A DNA stretch of 64,000 nt, from contig NZ_CP090063.1 in assembly GCF_021391495.1 (NCBI RefSeq), positions 6,014,001 to 6,078,000 on the forward strand, given 5' to 3'. This DNA is from Amycolatopsis acidiphila (lineage in GTDB: Bacteria > Actinomycetota > Actinomycetes > Mycobacteriales > Pseudonocardiaceae). The position numbers and the translations under genes were made by a program. Every line of letters starts with the position of its first letter. Position 1 is the stretch's first letter. Positions 30,899 to 39,870 of the stretch are shown one piece after another. The notes under the pieces are model-generated. The model was not told the origin of the DNA. It did no database searches and was given only the letters and a program-made list of their open reading frames with translations.

Positions 30899-33205
30899 TT
30901 AGGAGACGTAGGAAAGGCCGTCGACGGGCGAGTCCGGAATGGACGGAACACGCGGCAGTGGCTCGAAGCTCAGCGTGCCGTGGTTGATCGGGAAGCTGGT
31001 CGGCATCTTCCCGACCGCCCGGCCGTAGGCGCAGGCGACGGCGGCCAGCGACGCCGCCACGCCCAGCTCGCCCGCGCCACCCGGGTCGCCGTTCGCGGGC
31101 ATCACGAACACCTGGGTGTCCGGCGGGGTGTTCCACTGTCGCGTGTAGAAGAAGTTGTCCCAGCTGCCTTCCAGCGGCAAACCCTTGTCGATGTGCAGGC
31201 TCTCGGTCAGCGCGAGGCCGATGCCGTCGTTGAGGCAGCCCAGCATCTGCGCCTCGAGCCCGCGCGGGTTGATCGGCAGCCCGGCGTCCACCGCCGCTAC
31301 CGCCTTCGTCACGCGCGGCCCGGTGACGCCGTCGCGCACCTTGCGGTTGACGGTCGACGGCCGGCAGTCGATCTCGACCAGCACCGCACAGCAGCTCTTG
31401 TACTCGGCGTGGAAACCGATGCCCTGCGCCATGCCCGCGGGCATCTTGCGGCCCCACTGCCCGGCCTGCGCGACCTTGTCCAGCACCGCCCGGTAACGGT
31501 CGTTCTTGAAGAAGGAACGCCGGAACGCCAGCGGATCCTGCCCCATCTTCGCGGCCAGCTGGTCGACGATCAGCTCGCGCGCGCACACCACGTTCGGCGA
31601 GTAGACGTTGCGCATGCTGCCGGTGTGGAACTTGAGCGGCACCTCGTTGAGCAGCTGCGTGGTGACGCCGAAGTCGTAGGGCATCGCCTGGGACAGCTCG
31701 AACACCGTCTGCGAGAAGCCGATGTCGCCGACCGGCAGCTTCGCCGCCACAGCGGTGAGGATCTCGCCGAGACCGTGCCCGAAGTCGGTGGTGACACTGG
31801 TGTGCCGCTGCTCGTAGCTGACGACGTTGCCCAGCGCGTAGTTCACCCGCACCCGCGACAACGACATCGGGTGCGCGCGGCCGTGGCGGAAGTCGTCGGT
31901 GCGGTGCCACATGAGCTTGACCGGCTTGCCGATCTTCTTCGAGAACTCGGCGGCCTCCAGCGCCGCGTCGCCGAAGAGCTTGCGGCCGAACGAACCGCCG
32001 CCCTGCATCACGTGCACCTTGACCGCGGTGACCGGCATGCCGAGCATGGTCGCGATCTGTTCCTGGGTGGTGATCGGCGACTTGAGCCCGGCCCAGACCT
32101 CCGCACTGCCGGGCCGCACGTCGGCGACCGCGCAGTTGGTCTCCAGCGCGCTGTTCGAGGCGAAGGCGAAGGTGAACTCCGCGTCGACCGAGCTGGTCAG
32201 CACCGGCGGCACGGCCATCGGCAGCGTCGCGGCCTTCAGCTTCTTCAGCACGGTCGCGTCCGACTCCCCGTCGACACTGCCCGCGCCCCAGGCGACCTCG
32301 AGCGCGCGCACGGCGTCCATGCAGTGCGTCATGGTCTTCCCGCGCACCGCCACGCCGCTGGAGATCACGGCGACGTCGGTGATCCCGGGCATGGCCTTGA
32401 CCTGGGCGAGGTTCTGCACCGACTTGACCGTGCCGTTGATCGTCGGCGGCCGGCACACCATGGCGGGCAGCGCGTTCGGGATCTGCAGGTCCATCGTGAA
32501 CTGCTTCTTGCCGGTGACGGCGTCGTGCGCGTCGATCCGGTTCTGCGGGGTGCCGACGATCTTGAACGAGCCCGCGGCCTTCGGCTCCGCGGTGACCTGC
32601 TCGGTGCGGCTGCTCGCGGCGGCCTCGGCGAGCGAGCCGTACGAGGCGGTCTTGCCGGTCTTCGAGCTGATGACCCCGTCGCGGACGCTCAGGCTCGACG
32701 CGGACACCCCCCACTGGGCGGCCGCGGTGGCCAGCAGCCGGGCCCGCGCGATCGCCGAGGCGGTGCGCACCGGGTGGTACATCGAGCGCACCGAGTTCGA
32801 GCCACCGGTGAGCTGGTTGAACACCAGCTCCGGCCGGGCGTCGGCGAGGCTCACGTGGACCTTGCTCAACGGCATGTCCAGCTCCTCGGCGATCAGCATC
32901 GCGATCGTCGTGGTGATGCCCTGGCCCACCTCCGCACGCGGCAGCGCGAAGGACACCGTGTCGTCGCGGTTGAGCTGCAGCGCGATCAGGTTCGAGGTGG
33001 GCGAGGCGGCCAGCGTCAGCGCGTCGCCGAGGTCGAGCAGGTCGGCGGGCTCGGGCAGCGACGGGATGGCGGCGGACGCGGTCTCCGGGCTCGCCAGGTC
33101 CATCCCGATCCGCGCGGCCACCGCGAGGGTCGGGGCGGCCAGGAGGTAACCGAGGAACTTACGACGTTCGAGACCGGGTAGCGGCGATCGGCGTTGATCT
33201 GCCAT
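30899..33205 (-). CDS. Molybdopterin-binding subunit of xanthine dehydrogenase family (Tat-exported)
   Basis: 768 residues. N-terminal twin-arginine signal (RRKFLGYLLAAPTLAVAA at about 15-33) suggests export with its small subunit. Motifs of the IorB/aldehyde oxidase group: EVGQGITTTIAMLIAEELDMP, QGGGSFGRKLFGD, and a final GELGVA-type glutamate region (GDPGGAGELGVAA) at the Mo site. The substrate is an aldehyde or N-heterocycle; it cannot be fixed from sequence. GAGAGGAC precedes the ATG at 33205. The gene opens the two-gene operon and is separated from the NDMA-type dehydrogenase by a terminator, so it is not part of the mycofactocin transcript. Confidence 0.9.
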   Translation of the reverse strand: MADQRRSPLPGLERRKFLGYLLAAPTLAVAARIGMDLASPETASAAIPSLPEPADLLDLGDALTLAASPTSNLIALQLNRDDTVSFALPRAEVGQGITTTIAMLIAEELDMPLSKVHVSLADARPELVFNQLTGGSNSVRSMYHPVRTASAIARARLLATAAAQWGVSASSLSVRDGVISSKTGKTASYGSLAEAAASSRTEQVTAEPKAAGSFKIVGTPQNRIDAHDAVTGKKQFTMDLQIPNALPAMVCRPPTINGTVKSVQNLAQVKAMPGITDVAVISSGVAVRGKTMTHCMDAVRALEVAWGAGSVDGESDATVLKKLKAATLPMAVPPVLTSSVDAEFTFAFASNSALETNCAVADVRPGSAEVWAGLKSPITTQEQIATMLGMPVTAVKVHVMQGGGSFGRKLFGDAALEAAEFSKKIGKPVKLMWHRTDDFRHGRAHPMSLSRVRVNYALGNVVSYEQRHTSVTTDFGHGLGEILTAVAAKLPVGDIGFSQTVFELSQAMPYDFGVTTQLLNEVPLKFHTGSMRNVYSPNVVCARELIVDQLAAKMGQDPLAFRRSFFKNDRYRAVLDKVAQAGQWGRKMPAGMAQGIGFHAEYKSCCAVLVEIDCRPSTVNRKVRDGVTGPRVTKAVAAVDAGLPINPRGLEAQMLGCLNDGIGLALTESLHIDKGLPLEGSWDNFFYTRQWNTPPDTQVFVMPANGDPGGAGELGVAASLAAVACAYGRAVGKMPTSFPINHGTLSFEPLPRVPSIPDSPVDGLSYVS

Positions 33206-33437
33206 CGACTGTCCTCTCGACAGAGGTGGGACCGGGTGGAGGCCGGCCGAGAGCACGCACGGTCACCGCGCGTCCTCGGGCTATGACCGCCGTCACGATA
33301 GAAACAGCTTGCCCGAGGGGTCAACGGCGCGTAGCCGCTCGGGTGAAGTTCTGTGACGAGATGACAGTGACGTGCCACAAAACTGTTACGCCGACACACC
33401 CGAACGTTGTACAAAGCTACGCCGATCGGCCCACGAA

Positions 33438-33466
33438 AAGGGCCCGGCGCGATGCGCCGGGCCCTT
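33438..33466 (-). terminator. Strong intrinsic terminator of the mycofactocin transcript
   Basis: AAGGGCCCGGCGC-ATC-GCGCCGGGCCCTT, a perfect 13-bp stem read on the minus strand, followed by TTTTCGTGGG. It begins 11 bases beyond the stop of the NDMA-type alcohol dehydrogenase gene. Confidence 0.85.
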
Positions 33467-33477
33467 CCGAACGGGAG

Positions 33478-34593
33478 TCAGCTCGCGCCGTGCATGAGCA
33501 CGCCGCGGATGTTCTTGCCGTCGCGCAGGTCCTGGTAGCCCTCGTTCACCTGCTCCAGCGTGTAACGACGGGTGACCAGCTCGTCGAGCTTGATCGCGCC
33601 CGCCTGGTACAGCCGCAGCAGCCGCACGATGTCGTACTGCGGGTTGGCCGAGCCGAACAGGGTGCCCTTGATGGTCTTCTCGAACAGCGTCATGACGCCG
33701 CCGGAGACGTGCACGGTGAGCTTCTCGGGGTTGGCCAGCCCGGTGATGACGACGGTGCCGCCCTTGCCGATCGTGTTGAAGGCCGAGGTCACGACCTCCT
33801 CCTCGACCGTGCCGACCGTGATCAGCGCCTGGTCGGCCATCTGGCCCCAGGTCAGCTCGCTGATCTTGGCCATCGCCTCGTCGGCGGTGGCGAACGCGTG
33901 CGTGGCACCGAGCTTCAGCGCCGTCTCGCGCTTGAACTCCACGGGGTCCACCACGACGACGTTGAGCGCGCCCGCGTGCGCCGCGCCCTGGACGGCGTTG
34001 ATGCCGATCCCGCCGATGCCATAGACGACCACGGTGTCACCGGCACGCACGCCGCCGGCGTAGTTGGCTGTGCCCCAGCCGGTGGGCACGCCGCAGCCGA
34101 CGAGCACGGCGGTCTCCAGCGGCAGCCATTCGTCGACCTTGACGACCGAGTGCTGGGAGATCGTGGCGCGCTCGGAGAACGTGCCGAGCATGCACATGCC
34201 GCCGTAGTCGGTGCCGCCGCGGTGGAAGCGGAACGTGCCGTCGGGCAGGCCGCCGTCGAGGATGGTGGCGCCCATGTCGCACAGGTTGGAGCGGCCGGTC
34301 GCGCAGTAGCGGCAGGTCCCGCAGTTGGGGATGAAGCTGCAGACCACGTGGTCGCCGGGCTTGACCTTGGTGACGCCGGGGCCGACGTCCTCGATCACGC
34401 CGGCGCCCTCGTGGCCGCCGACGATGGGGAACCTCGGCACCAGGTCGTTGTCGATCAGGTGCAGGTCCGAGTGGCACAGCCCGGCGGCCGTGTACTTGAT
34501 CAGGACCTCACCCTCGCGAGGGCCGTCGAGCTCGAGCTCCTCGATCTCGAACGGCTTGTGCGGATCGTGCAGGACAGCGGCTTTCGTCTTCAC
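33478..34593 (-). CDS. NDMA-dependent (mycofactocin-associated) alcohol dehydrogenase
   Basis: 371 residues. Medium-chain Zn alcohol dehydrogenase: GLCHSDLHL and GHEGAGVIEDVG (catalytic Zn), CGTCRYCATGRSNLC (structural Zn), VVVYGIGGIGINAVQGA (nucleotide site). KTKAAVLHDPHKPFEIEELELDGPREGEVLI and GTDYGGMCMLGTF are typical of the nicotinoprotein ADHs whose tightly bound NAD is re-oxidised by mycofactocin (or by the dye NDMA in assays). It is the last gene of the cluster. Start: GTG 34593 has AGAGGTGA eight bases upstream; GTG 34605 would overlap the mftE stop as GTGA and is an alternative. Likely substrates are alcohols such as methanol or ethanol. Confidence 0.88.
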   Translation of the reverse strand: MKTKAAVLHDPHKPFEIEELELDGPREGEVLIKYTAAGLCHSDLHLIDNDLVPRFPIVGGHEGAGVIEDVGPGVTKVKPGDHVVCSFIPNCGTCRYCATGRSNLCDMGATILDGGLPDGTFRFHRGGTDYGGMCMLGTFSERATISQHSVVKVDEWLPLETAVLVGCGVPTGWGTANYAGGVRAGDTVVVYGIGGIGINAVQGAAHAGALNVVVVDPVEFKRETALKLGATHAFATADEAMAKISELTWGQMADQALITVGTVEEEVVTSAFNTIGKGGTVVITGLANPEKLTVHVSGGVMTLFEKTIKGTLFGSANPQYDIVRLLRLYQAGAIKLDELVTRRYTLEQVNEGYQDLRDGKNIRGVLMHGAS

Positions 34594-34601
34594 GACGCGT
34601 T

Positions 34602-35306
34602 TCACCTCTTTGTGACGTGGGTCGCAGGCGCGGACGGCTTCATCATGACATCCGAGGCAAGCGTCCCGACAGCGTTAAGTAGACTTCCAACCCAGCGGAG
34701 CAAGGTTTCCCGGCCTTCCTCCGCGCTCGCGCCGGCCGGATCGCCGAGCACGCCGTTGGGGCTGACCGCGCGCACACCTCCTTCCCGTAGCGGGCCGATC
34801 AGTTCCGGCAAGGGCGTGGTGTTCCCGGCTTGGAGCCGGTCGAGCCGCACCGCGGCGGGCCGCAGGGCGAGCATCACGGACGTCTCGGTCCGCCCGGCGT
34901 GGCTGTCGTCGCTCGGCCCGCCGGGGCACCAGGCGCACACGTTCCTTCCCTCGTAACGAAGTTTCGCCACCGCACGGCGCAACGGCCCGGCGTTCCCGCC
35001 GTGTGCGCAGACGAGAACCACCCCGGCGAAACCATCAGCCGAGCGCACCAGCTCGACGAGGACCTGTTCCGTCGCTTCCTGCCCGATCGAGAGCGTGCCG
35101 GGAAAACCGGCGTGCTCACCGCTGGACCCGTAGGGCAGGGCGGGTGCGACCAGGACGTCCTCCCGCTGCCGCGCGAGCCGTTCGCACAGCGCCACCGCGA
35201 TCTCGGTGTCGACGGTGAACGGCAGGTGGGGGCCGTGCTGCTCGGTGGCGCCCAGCGGCACCGCGAGCAGTCGCGGGGCGAGCTCGGTCCAGGTCGTGTC
35301 CTTCAT
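34602..35306 (-). CDS. mftE: Mycofactocin precursor peptidase MftE (creatininase family)
   Basis: 234 residues. Creatininase-fold metal site: GATEQHGPHLPF (Glu, His) and HGGNAG, DSHAGRTETS with further ligands. In the known pathway MftE cuts the MftC-modified precursor to release the valine-tyrosine-derived core (AHDP). Its ATG overlaps the mftF stop (ATGA). The location between mftF and an NDMA-type dehydrogenase supports the call. Confidence 0.93.
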   Translation of the reverse strand: MKDTTWTELAPRLLAVPLGATEQHGPHLPFTVDTEIAVALCERLARQREDVLVAPALPYGSSGEHAGFPGTLSIGQEATEQVLVELVRSADGFAGVVLVCAHGGNAGPLRRAVAKLRYEGRNVCAWCPGGPSDDSHAGRTETSVMLALRPAAVRLDRLQAGNTTPLPELIGPLREGGVRAVSPNGVLGDPAGASAEEGRETLLRWVGSLLNAVGTLASDVMMKPSAPATHVTKR

Positions 35307-36616
35307 TTTTTCCCTGGCCAGTTCGACAGATCCGGCACCAATGGCGCGACAGTACGTTCCTTCGCGCAGCCACGCCAGACCCCGGCGCCGTAGCTAAGAT
35401 CGTCCGCGGTTCGGGCGAGCAACCACCGCACCGGGTCGAGCCCGGGCCGCACCCGCGCCCACTCCCGGAGGTGCCGCGACAACGCGAGCACGAGGACCAG
35501 CCGTCCGCGGCGGGTGGTGGCCAGCAAGGGCAACGCCACCGGCCCCCAGGTTCGGGTGAGCGCGTCCGCGAAGTACCGCCCGGCCCCGAGATGGCCCCGC
35601 ACCGCGATCGCCAGGGCGTCCTTCGCCGGGACGCCCAGCGGTGCGAGCTTGCGCGGCAGCAACGCGGCCGTGCCGAGTGCGACAGCCACGCCGAGACCCG
35701 GCCGCCGCGCGGCCGCGAGCCCCCATGCCAGGGCCGTCCAGCCCGAGACCCGAAGGGGCGCCATCACCTTGCGCCCGTGCCTGCGGGCCAGCGGCGCGGC
35801 TGACGAGCCGTAGTCGAACCGTTGTCTCGCCCAGGCACGCCATGTCTTCCGGGGGGCGTGCAGCACTTCCGAATTCGGCTCGTACCGGACGCGGCCACGC
35901 AGCCGCCACACGAAGTCGACGTCCTCGCCGAAGCGCAGCGTCTCGTCGAAGCCGCCGGCGTCGCGTGCCGCCGCGGTGCGGACGACCAGTGCGGCGGTCG
36001 GCACATAGGTCACGCGCCCGTCCTGGCGGACCTGCGCCGGGGCATCGCCGAGGTCCAGCGCGGAACGGGCCCGCTCGTACACCTCGAGTGCGGAACGGCC
36101 TGGCACGCTGTGGATCCGCGGCGCGACGGCCACCGTCGACGGGTCCTCGAAATGCGGCAGGAGCGCGTCGAGCCAGCCCGGCTGGGGTTCGGTGTCCGCG
36201 TCGAGGAACGCGGTCAGTTCCGTGCTGACGTGCCGGAGCCCGGTGTTGCGTGCGGCGGCGGGGCCACGGGCGACCGGATGTCGTTCCGCGGCACCGGAAA
36301 CCGGCCTGCGGGAGCCGTCGTCGATCACGATGTCGCATCGCGGCAGGGCTTGCGGGTCCCGCGCGGGCACGACGACGGTCACGTCCGCGCGTGTCAGACC
36401 GGCCTGCCCGTACCGGGGATGCGCGATACCCGCGTCGACGAGCTTGTCCGCGAGCGCGCGGTGCGCGGGCGTGTCCGCGACCTCCGCACCGTCGCGCCAC
36501 TCCAGCACCAGGCGCGCACCGGTCTTCGACAGCCGCAGGACCCGCAGTGGCGCGCCGCCGATCAGCACCTGGCCGAGGACGCGCGTCCCCGGGTCGATGC
36601 CGAGCCACAGCTTCAC
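35303..36616 (-). CDS. mftF: Mycofactocin glycosyltransferase MftF
   Basis: 437 residues from GTG 36616, whose GTGA overlaps the SDR stop. GT2 fold: VTVVVPARD, the VIDDGSRRP donor-binding Asp, FLDADTEPQPGWLDALL (DxD-like) and GFDETLRFGEDVDFVWRL. An N-terminal 80-residue extension and a C-terminal set of hydrophobic segments are typical of MftF. It is known to attach beta-1,4-linked glucose units to premycofactocin. The TAAGAT-like C-terminal region and 3' end overlap mftE by 4 bases. Confidence 0.92.
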   Translation of the reverse strand: MKLWLGIDPGTRVLGQVLIGGAPLRVLRLSKTGARLVLEWRDGAEVADTPAHRALADKLVDAGIAHPRYGQAGLTRADVTVVVPARDPQALPRCDIVIDDGSRRPVSGAAERHPVARGPAAARNTGLRHVSTELTAFLDADTEPQPGWLDALLPHFEDPSTVAVAPRIHSVPGRSALEVYERARSALDLGDAPAQVRQDGRVTYVPTAALVVRTAAARDAGGFDETLRFGEDVDFVWRLRGRVRYEPNSEVLHAPRKTWRAWARQRFDYGSSAAPLARRHGRKVMAPLRVSGWTALAWGLAAARRPGLGVAVALGTAALLPRKLAPLGVPAKDALAIAVRGHLGAGRYFADALTRTWGPVALPLLATTRRGRLVLVLALSRHLREWARVRPGLDPVRWLLARTADDLSYGAGVWRGCAKERTVAPLVPDLSNWPGKK

Positions 36617-37395
36617 GCGGTGAACCCTCCGTCGGCGTGCACCACCGTGCCGGTGATGGCGGAGGACTGCTCGCCGCACAGCCAGCAGACCGCGGCGGCC
36701 ACCTCCTCGGGCTCCAGGAGCCGTTCGGCGAGCTGGTGCTGCGAGAACTCCTCGACGTCGCCGAGGCCGTAGAGGTCCGCGGTGGCGTCGAGCATCGCCG
36801 TGCGCGTCGAGCCCGGTGAGACGGCCGTGGCGGTCACCCCGGTGCCCCGCAGGTCGGTTGCCAGGCCCCGGATCAGGCCGACGACCGAGTGCTTCGCCGC
36901 GTTGTAGCCCGCGAGATGCCACAGCCCCTTGTGCCCGGCGGCGGAAGCGAGCGCGACGAACCGGCCAGAGCGTGGCTCCGGCCGCCGCAGCAACGCGGGC
37001 ACTGCGGCGCGGGCGAGGTTGAAGACCCCGCGCACGCCGATGTCGAACAACGCGTCCCACTCGGCGTTCGTGGTCTCCCACAACGGCTTCCCGCCCGCCA
37101 TCACCGCGGCGGCGGCGACCACCGCGTCCAGGCCGCCGAACTCGCTTTCCGCCCGCGCCACGGCCTCGGTCAGCGCCTCCTGCTCGCGGACATCGCCGAC
37201 GACGCCGAGCACGCGGCCGGGCCACCGGTTCGCCAGGGCGGACAGTTCTTCCTTGCTTCCCAACGGGTAGCACAGACCTGGCAGGTCCGCGCAGAGGTCG
37301 ACGGCGACGACCTGCCAGCCCTCGCCCGCGAGCTGGTCCACCACGGCCGCCCCGATCCCGCGGGCGGCCCCGGTCACCAGCGCCACGCGGCTCAT
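36613..37395 (-). CDS. Mycofactocin-coupled SDR family oxidoreductase
   Basis: 260 residues. TGAARGIGAAVV is the dinucleotide site and YNAAKHSVVG the catalytic Tyr-Lys pair. After the second strand there is an insertion (VDLCADLPGLCYPLGSKEEL) seen in mycofactocin-dependent SDRs, thought to hold NAD in place so that mycofactocin must re-oxidise it. It would oxidise an alcohol or reduce a carbonyl. It overlaps both neighbours by 4 bases. Confidence 0.9.
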   Translation of the reverse strand: MSRVALVTGAARGIGAAVVDQLAGEGWQVVAVDLCADLPGLCYPLGSKEELSALANRWPGRVLGVVGDVREQEALTEAVARAESEFGGLDAVVAAAAVMAGGKPLWETTNAEWDALFDIGVRGVFNLARAAVPALLRRPEPRSGRFVALASAAGHKGLWHLAGYNAAKHSVVGLIRGLATDLRGTGVTATAVSPGSTRTAMLDATADLYGLGDVEEFSQHQLAERLLEPEEVAAAVCWLCGEQSSAITGTVVHADGGFTA

Positions 37396-38219
37396 GGCGC
37401 GTACCCGTGCCGGCGCAGGTAGTCGAGCAGCTCGCGCGCGGCATCCTCGGGCGTCGCCGGCCGCAGGACCTTCGGCGGGGTGCGCTCCACCAGCGCACCC
37501 GTGAGGGCGAGCATCCGCTGATGTGGCTCGGACCCGGGCGGCGGCGGCAGCGCCCGCGCCCGCGGCCGGTAGGGCTTGGCCGTCCCCGCCCGCAGGTAAC
37601 GCATCGAACCGGCACGGGCGACCGGGATCTCGGCGGTTCGCGCGGCGATGGTCGCGGGCAGCGGCGCCCGCCGCAGCACGGTGTCGGCCGGCTCGACCGA
37701 GCACACCGCAGGCAGCCCGAAGGTCAGCCGTTCCCGGCGCCCGCCGTCGAGGCGGCGCACCGCGTGCAGCGCGCCGTCGGCGGCGGTCAGCTCGATGAGG
37801 CCGAGCGCCTGGCACGCGCCGAGGCGCTGGGCCAGGAAGGCCGGGGTGCTGCCGGTCCCGCGGTCGGCGGAGTGGTCCCCGCACACGACGACGTCCGGCC
37901 GGTCCTGCAGGCCGTCCAGCAGCAGCCGTGCGGTCTCGCTGCCGTCCTCGGCGACCGTCGCGGCCGGGCCCTCGACGCGCAGCGCGTCGTGCGCGCCGGC
38001 CGCGAGCGCCTCCCGCAGCATCTCGCCGGCTTCCGCGGGCCCCACGGTCACGGCCAGGCACCGCCCGCCGAAGGCCTCCGCGATGCGCAGTGCGTGCTCG
38101 AGCGCCGCGCGGTCGGCGGCGCCCGCCCCGCTGGTTCGCGCGTCCGAGTGCACCTCGCCGGTGAGCGGGTCCACGGTGGCACGCTGATCGCTCCAGCGCA
38201 GTGCGGCCACGACCAGCAT
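37392..38219 (-). CDS. etfB: Electron transfer flavoprotein beta subunit (FixA-like), mycofactocin-linked
   Basis: 275 residues starting MLVVAALRW. ETF-beta features include LEHALRIAEAFGGRCLAVTVGPAEAGEMLREALAAGAHDALRV, then DVVVCGDHSADRGTGSTPAFLAQRLGACQALGLIEL (nucleotide-binding region). Partner of the EtfA product encoded 1.6 kb upstream; between them lie FixC- and FixX-like genes. It would carry electrons from a flavin dehydrogenase, or from mycofactocinol-linked enzymes, to the FixC quinone reductase. The C-terminal tail (LLDYLRRHGYAP) is typical of this subgroup. It overlaps the SDR gene by 4 bases. Confidence 0.85.
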   Translation of the reverse strand: MLVVAALRWSDQRATVDPLTGEVHSDARTSGAGAADRAALEHALRIAEAFGGRCLAVTVGPAEAGEMLREALAAGAHDALRVEGPAATVAEDGSETARLLLDGLQDRPDVVVCGDHSADRGTGSTPAFLAQRLGACQALGLIELTAADGALHAVRRLDGGRRERLTFGLPAVCSVEPADTVLRRAPLPATIAARTAEIPVARAGSMRYLRAGTAKPYRPRARALPPPPGSEPHQRMLALTGALVERTPPKVLRPATPEDAARELLDYLRRHGYAP

Positions 38220-38221
38220 CG

Positions 38222-38521
38222 CTATCCCCTCTTGAACACGACGCCGGCCCCACCGTCGGGGTAGCTCCAGCTGATCGCGCCCTCGCCGTCGCACACCTGG
38301 TAGCAGGTGCCGCATTCGAAGCACTGCTCGTAGTTGAACAGGATGCCGCCCTCGCTGGTGGGCACGAACAGGTCGGCCGGGCAGGCGTGCACGCACGCCT
38401 TGGTCGTGCACGAGCGGCAGACGTCGGTGTCGACGGTGATGTGCGGGCGCGGTGACACCCGGAACTCCACGGTCGACATGACGTCCTCGAACGCCGCCTC
38501 CTGGTAACGCCGATCGGTCAT
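38222..38521 (-). CDS. fixX: FixX-like ferredoxin
   Basis: 99 residues. CRSCTTKACVHACPADLF and CFECGTCYQVC carry the cysteines of a FixX-type 4Fe-4S protein. It is the natural redox partner of FixC. ATG at 38521 overlaps the fixC stop as ATGA; the etfB start follows two bases after its stop. Confidence 0.88.
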   Translation of the reverse strand: MTDRRYQEAAFEDVMSTVEFRVSPRPHITVDTDVCRSCTTKACVHACPADLFVPTSEGGILFNYEQCFECGTCYQVCDGEGAISWSYPDGGAGVVFKRG

Positions 38522-39870
38522 CGCAGACCTCGCATCCCTGTCCAGCCGTCGCGCACCAGATCCCGCCAGCGCACGCCGTTGTCCTTCGCACTGCGCCGCA
38601 GCAGCGTGCGCAGACCGGGCTTCGGCAGCGGATTGTCCACCTGGAAGAGCCCCTGCACCAGGTCGCACACCATGCCCGGGTAGTTCTGCTGCATCCGGTC
38701 CGAGAGCACCAGGCCCGGCAGGTCGCGCAGCTTGCGGTGGTCGGCCAGCACGAACGACCGCTCCAGCATCGTGCGGTACCCGGCGAGGCCCTGGCCGGAC
38801 ACGTCGCCTGCCTTCAGCGCCGCGGCGGCCGCCCGGCCCGCGTACATCCCGGCGCCGAGGGCGAAGTTCACGCCCTCCAGCCAGATCCCGGCCGCCAGGC
38901 ACATCGCCGCCGCGTCCCCCGCGACCAGCATCCCGTCGCCGATCAGCTCGGGCATCGCGCGGTAGCCGCCCTCGGGGATCAGGTGCGCGGAGTACTCGAT
39001 CTGCTCGCCGCCCTTGATCAGCGGCGCGATCGCGGGATGGCGCTTCAGCTCCGCGATCAGCTCCTCCGGCCTGGTCTTCGCCTTGCTCACCCCGGTCAGC
39101 CCGAGGACGACGCCGATGCTGACCGAGTCCAGGTTCGTGTAGAGGAAGCCGCCACCCGGGATGCCGCGGGTGCAGCCCAGCATCTCGATGTCCACACCGT
39201 CGCGGCCGCTCACGGCGAACCGCTCCTCGATCGCCTCGCGGGGCAGCGCGAGAGTCTGCTTGACGCCCAGGGTCAGGTGCTCGGCCTCGTGCCCGGTCCG
39301 GTACATCCCGGCTTCCTTGGCCAGGAACGAGTTCACCCCGTCACACGCGATGACGACACCGGCGGTCAGGTCGCCGTCCGGTCGGTCGGTGCGCACGCCG
39401 ACGACCGCGCCGGCGTGGTCGCGCAGCAGGCCGGTGACCACAGTGGACGGTACAAGCACCGCTCCTGCCTCGACCGCCAGCTCGGCGAGCCACGAGTCGA
39501 GGTCGGCGCGATGCGCGGTGGCGCCGTTGTACGGCGGCTTGCCCCAGTCCTGGGTGCGGAAGTCGAGGGTGAGTGCCTGCGTCGGGGTCATCACCATGGT
39601 GGCGCGGCGGGTGACCCAGCGCTGCACGGGCATCCGCTCCCACCACCGCGGCACGAGCTCGTCGAGGATGCGGCCGTAGACCACGCCGCCGTAGACGTTC
39701 TTCGCCCCGGGGAACGGCCCGCGCTCGACCAGCGCGACCGAGTACCCGGCCCGCGCGACCTCCAGCGCGGCGGCCGAGCCCGCCGGGCCCGCGCCCACGA
39801 CGACGACGTCGAAGGTCTTCGTCGTCTCATCGACCACAGTGGACACCGAGTCCGGGCCGGCGTGGGTCAT
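38518..39870 (-). CDS. fixC: FixC-like electron transfer flavoprotein-quinone oxidoreductase
   Basis: 450 residues. DVVVVGAGPAGSAAALEVARAGYSVALVERG is the FAD-binding site; GGVVYGRILDELVPRWWERMPVQR and PGGGFLYTNLDSVSIGVVLG and GLMLAGDAAA-like GDGMLVAGDAAAMCLAAG (near 315) are FixC/ETF-QO motifs. It has no own 4Fe-4S domain; that function is on the adjacent FixX. It would pass electrons from the ETF to the membrane quinone pool. Overlaps both neighbours by 4 bases. Confidence 0.9.
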   Translation of the reverse strand: MTHAGPDSVSTVVDETTKTFDVVVVGAGPAGSAAALEVARAGYSVALVERGPFPGAKNVYGGVVYGRILDELVPRWWERMPVQRWVTRRATMVMTPTQALTLDFRTQDWGKPPYNGATAHRADLDSWLAELAVEAGAVLVPSTVVTGLLRDHAGAVVGVRTDRPDGDLTAGVVIACDGVNSFLAKEAGMYRTGHEAEHLTLGVKQTLALPREAIEERFAVSGRDGVDIEMLGCTRGIPGGGFLYTNLDSVSIGVVLGLTGVSKAKTRPEELIAELKRHPAIAPLIKGGEQIEYSAHLIPEGGYRAMPELIGDGMLVAGDAAAMCLAAGIWLEGVNFALGAGMYAGRAAAAALKAGDVSGQGLAGYRTMLERSFVLADHRKLRDLPGLVLSDRMQQNYPGMVCDLVQGLFQVDNPLPKPGLRTLLRRSAKDNGVRWRDLVRDGWTGMRGLR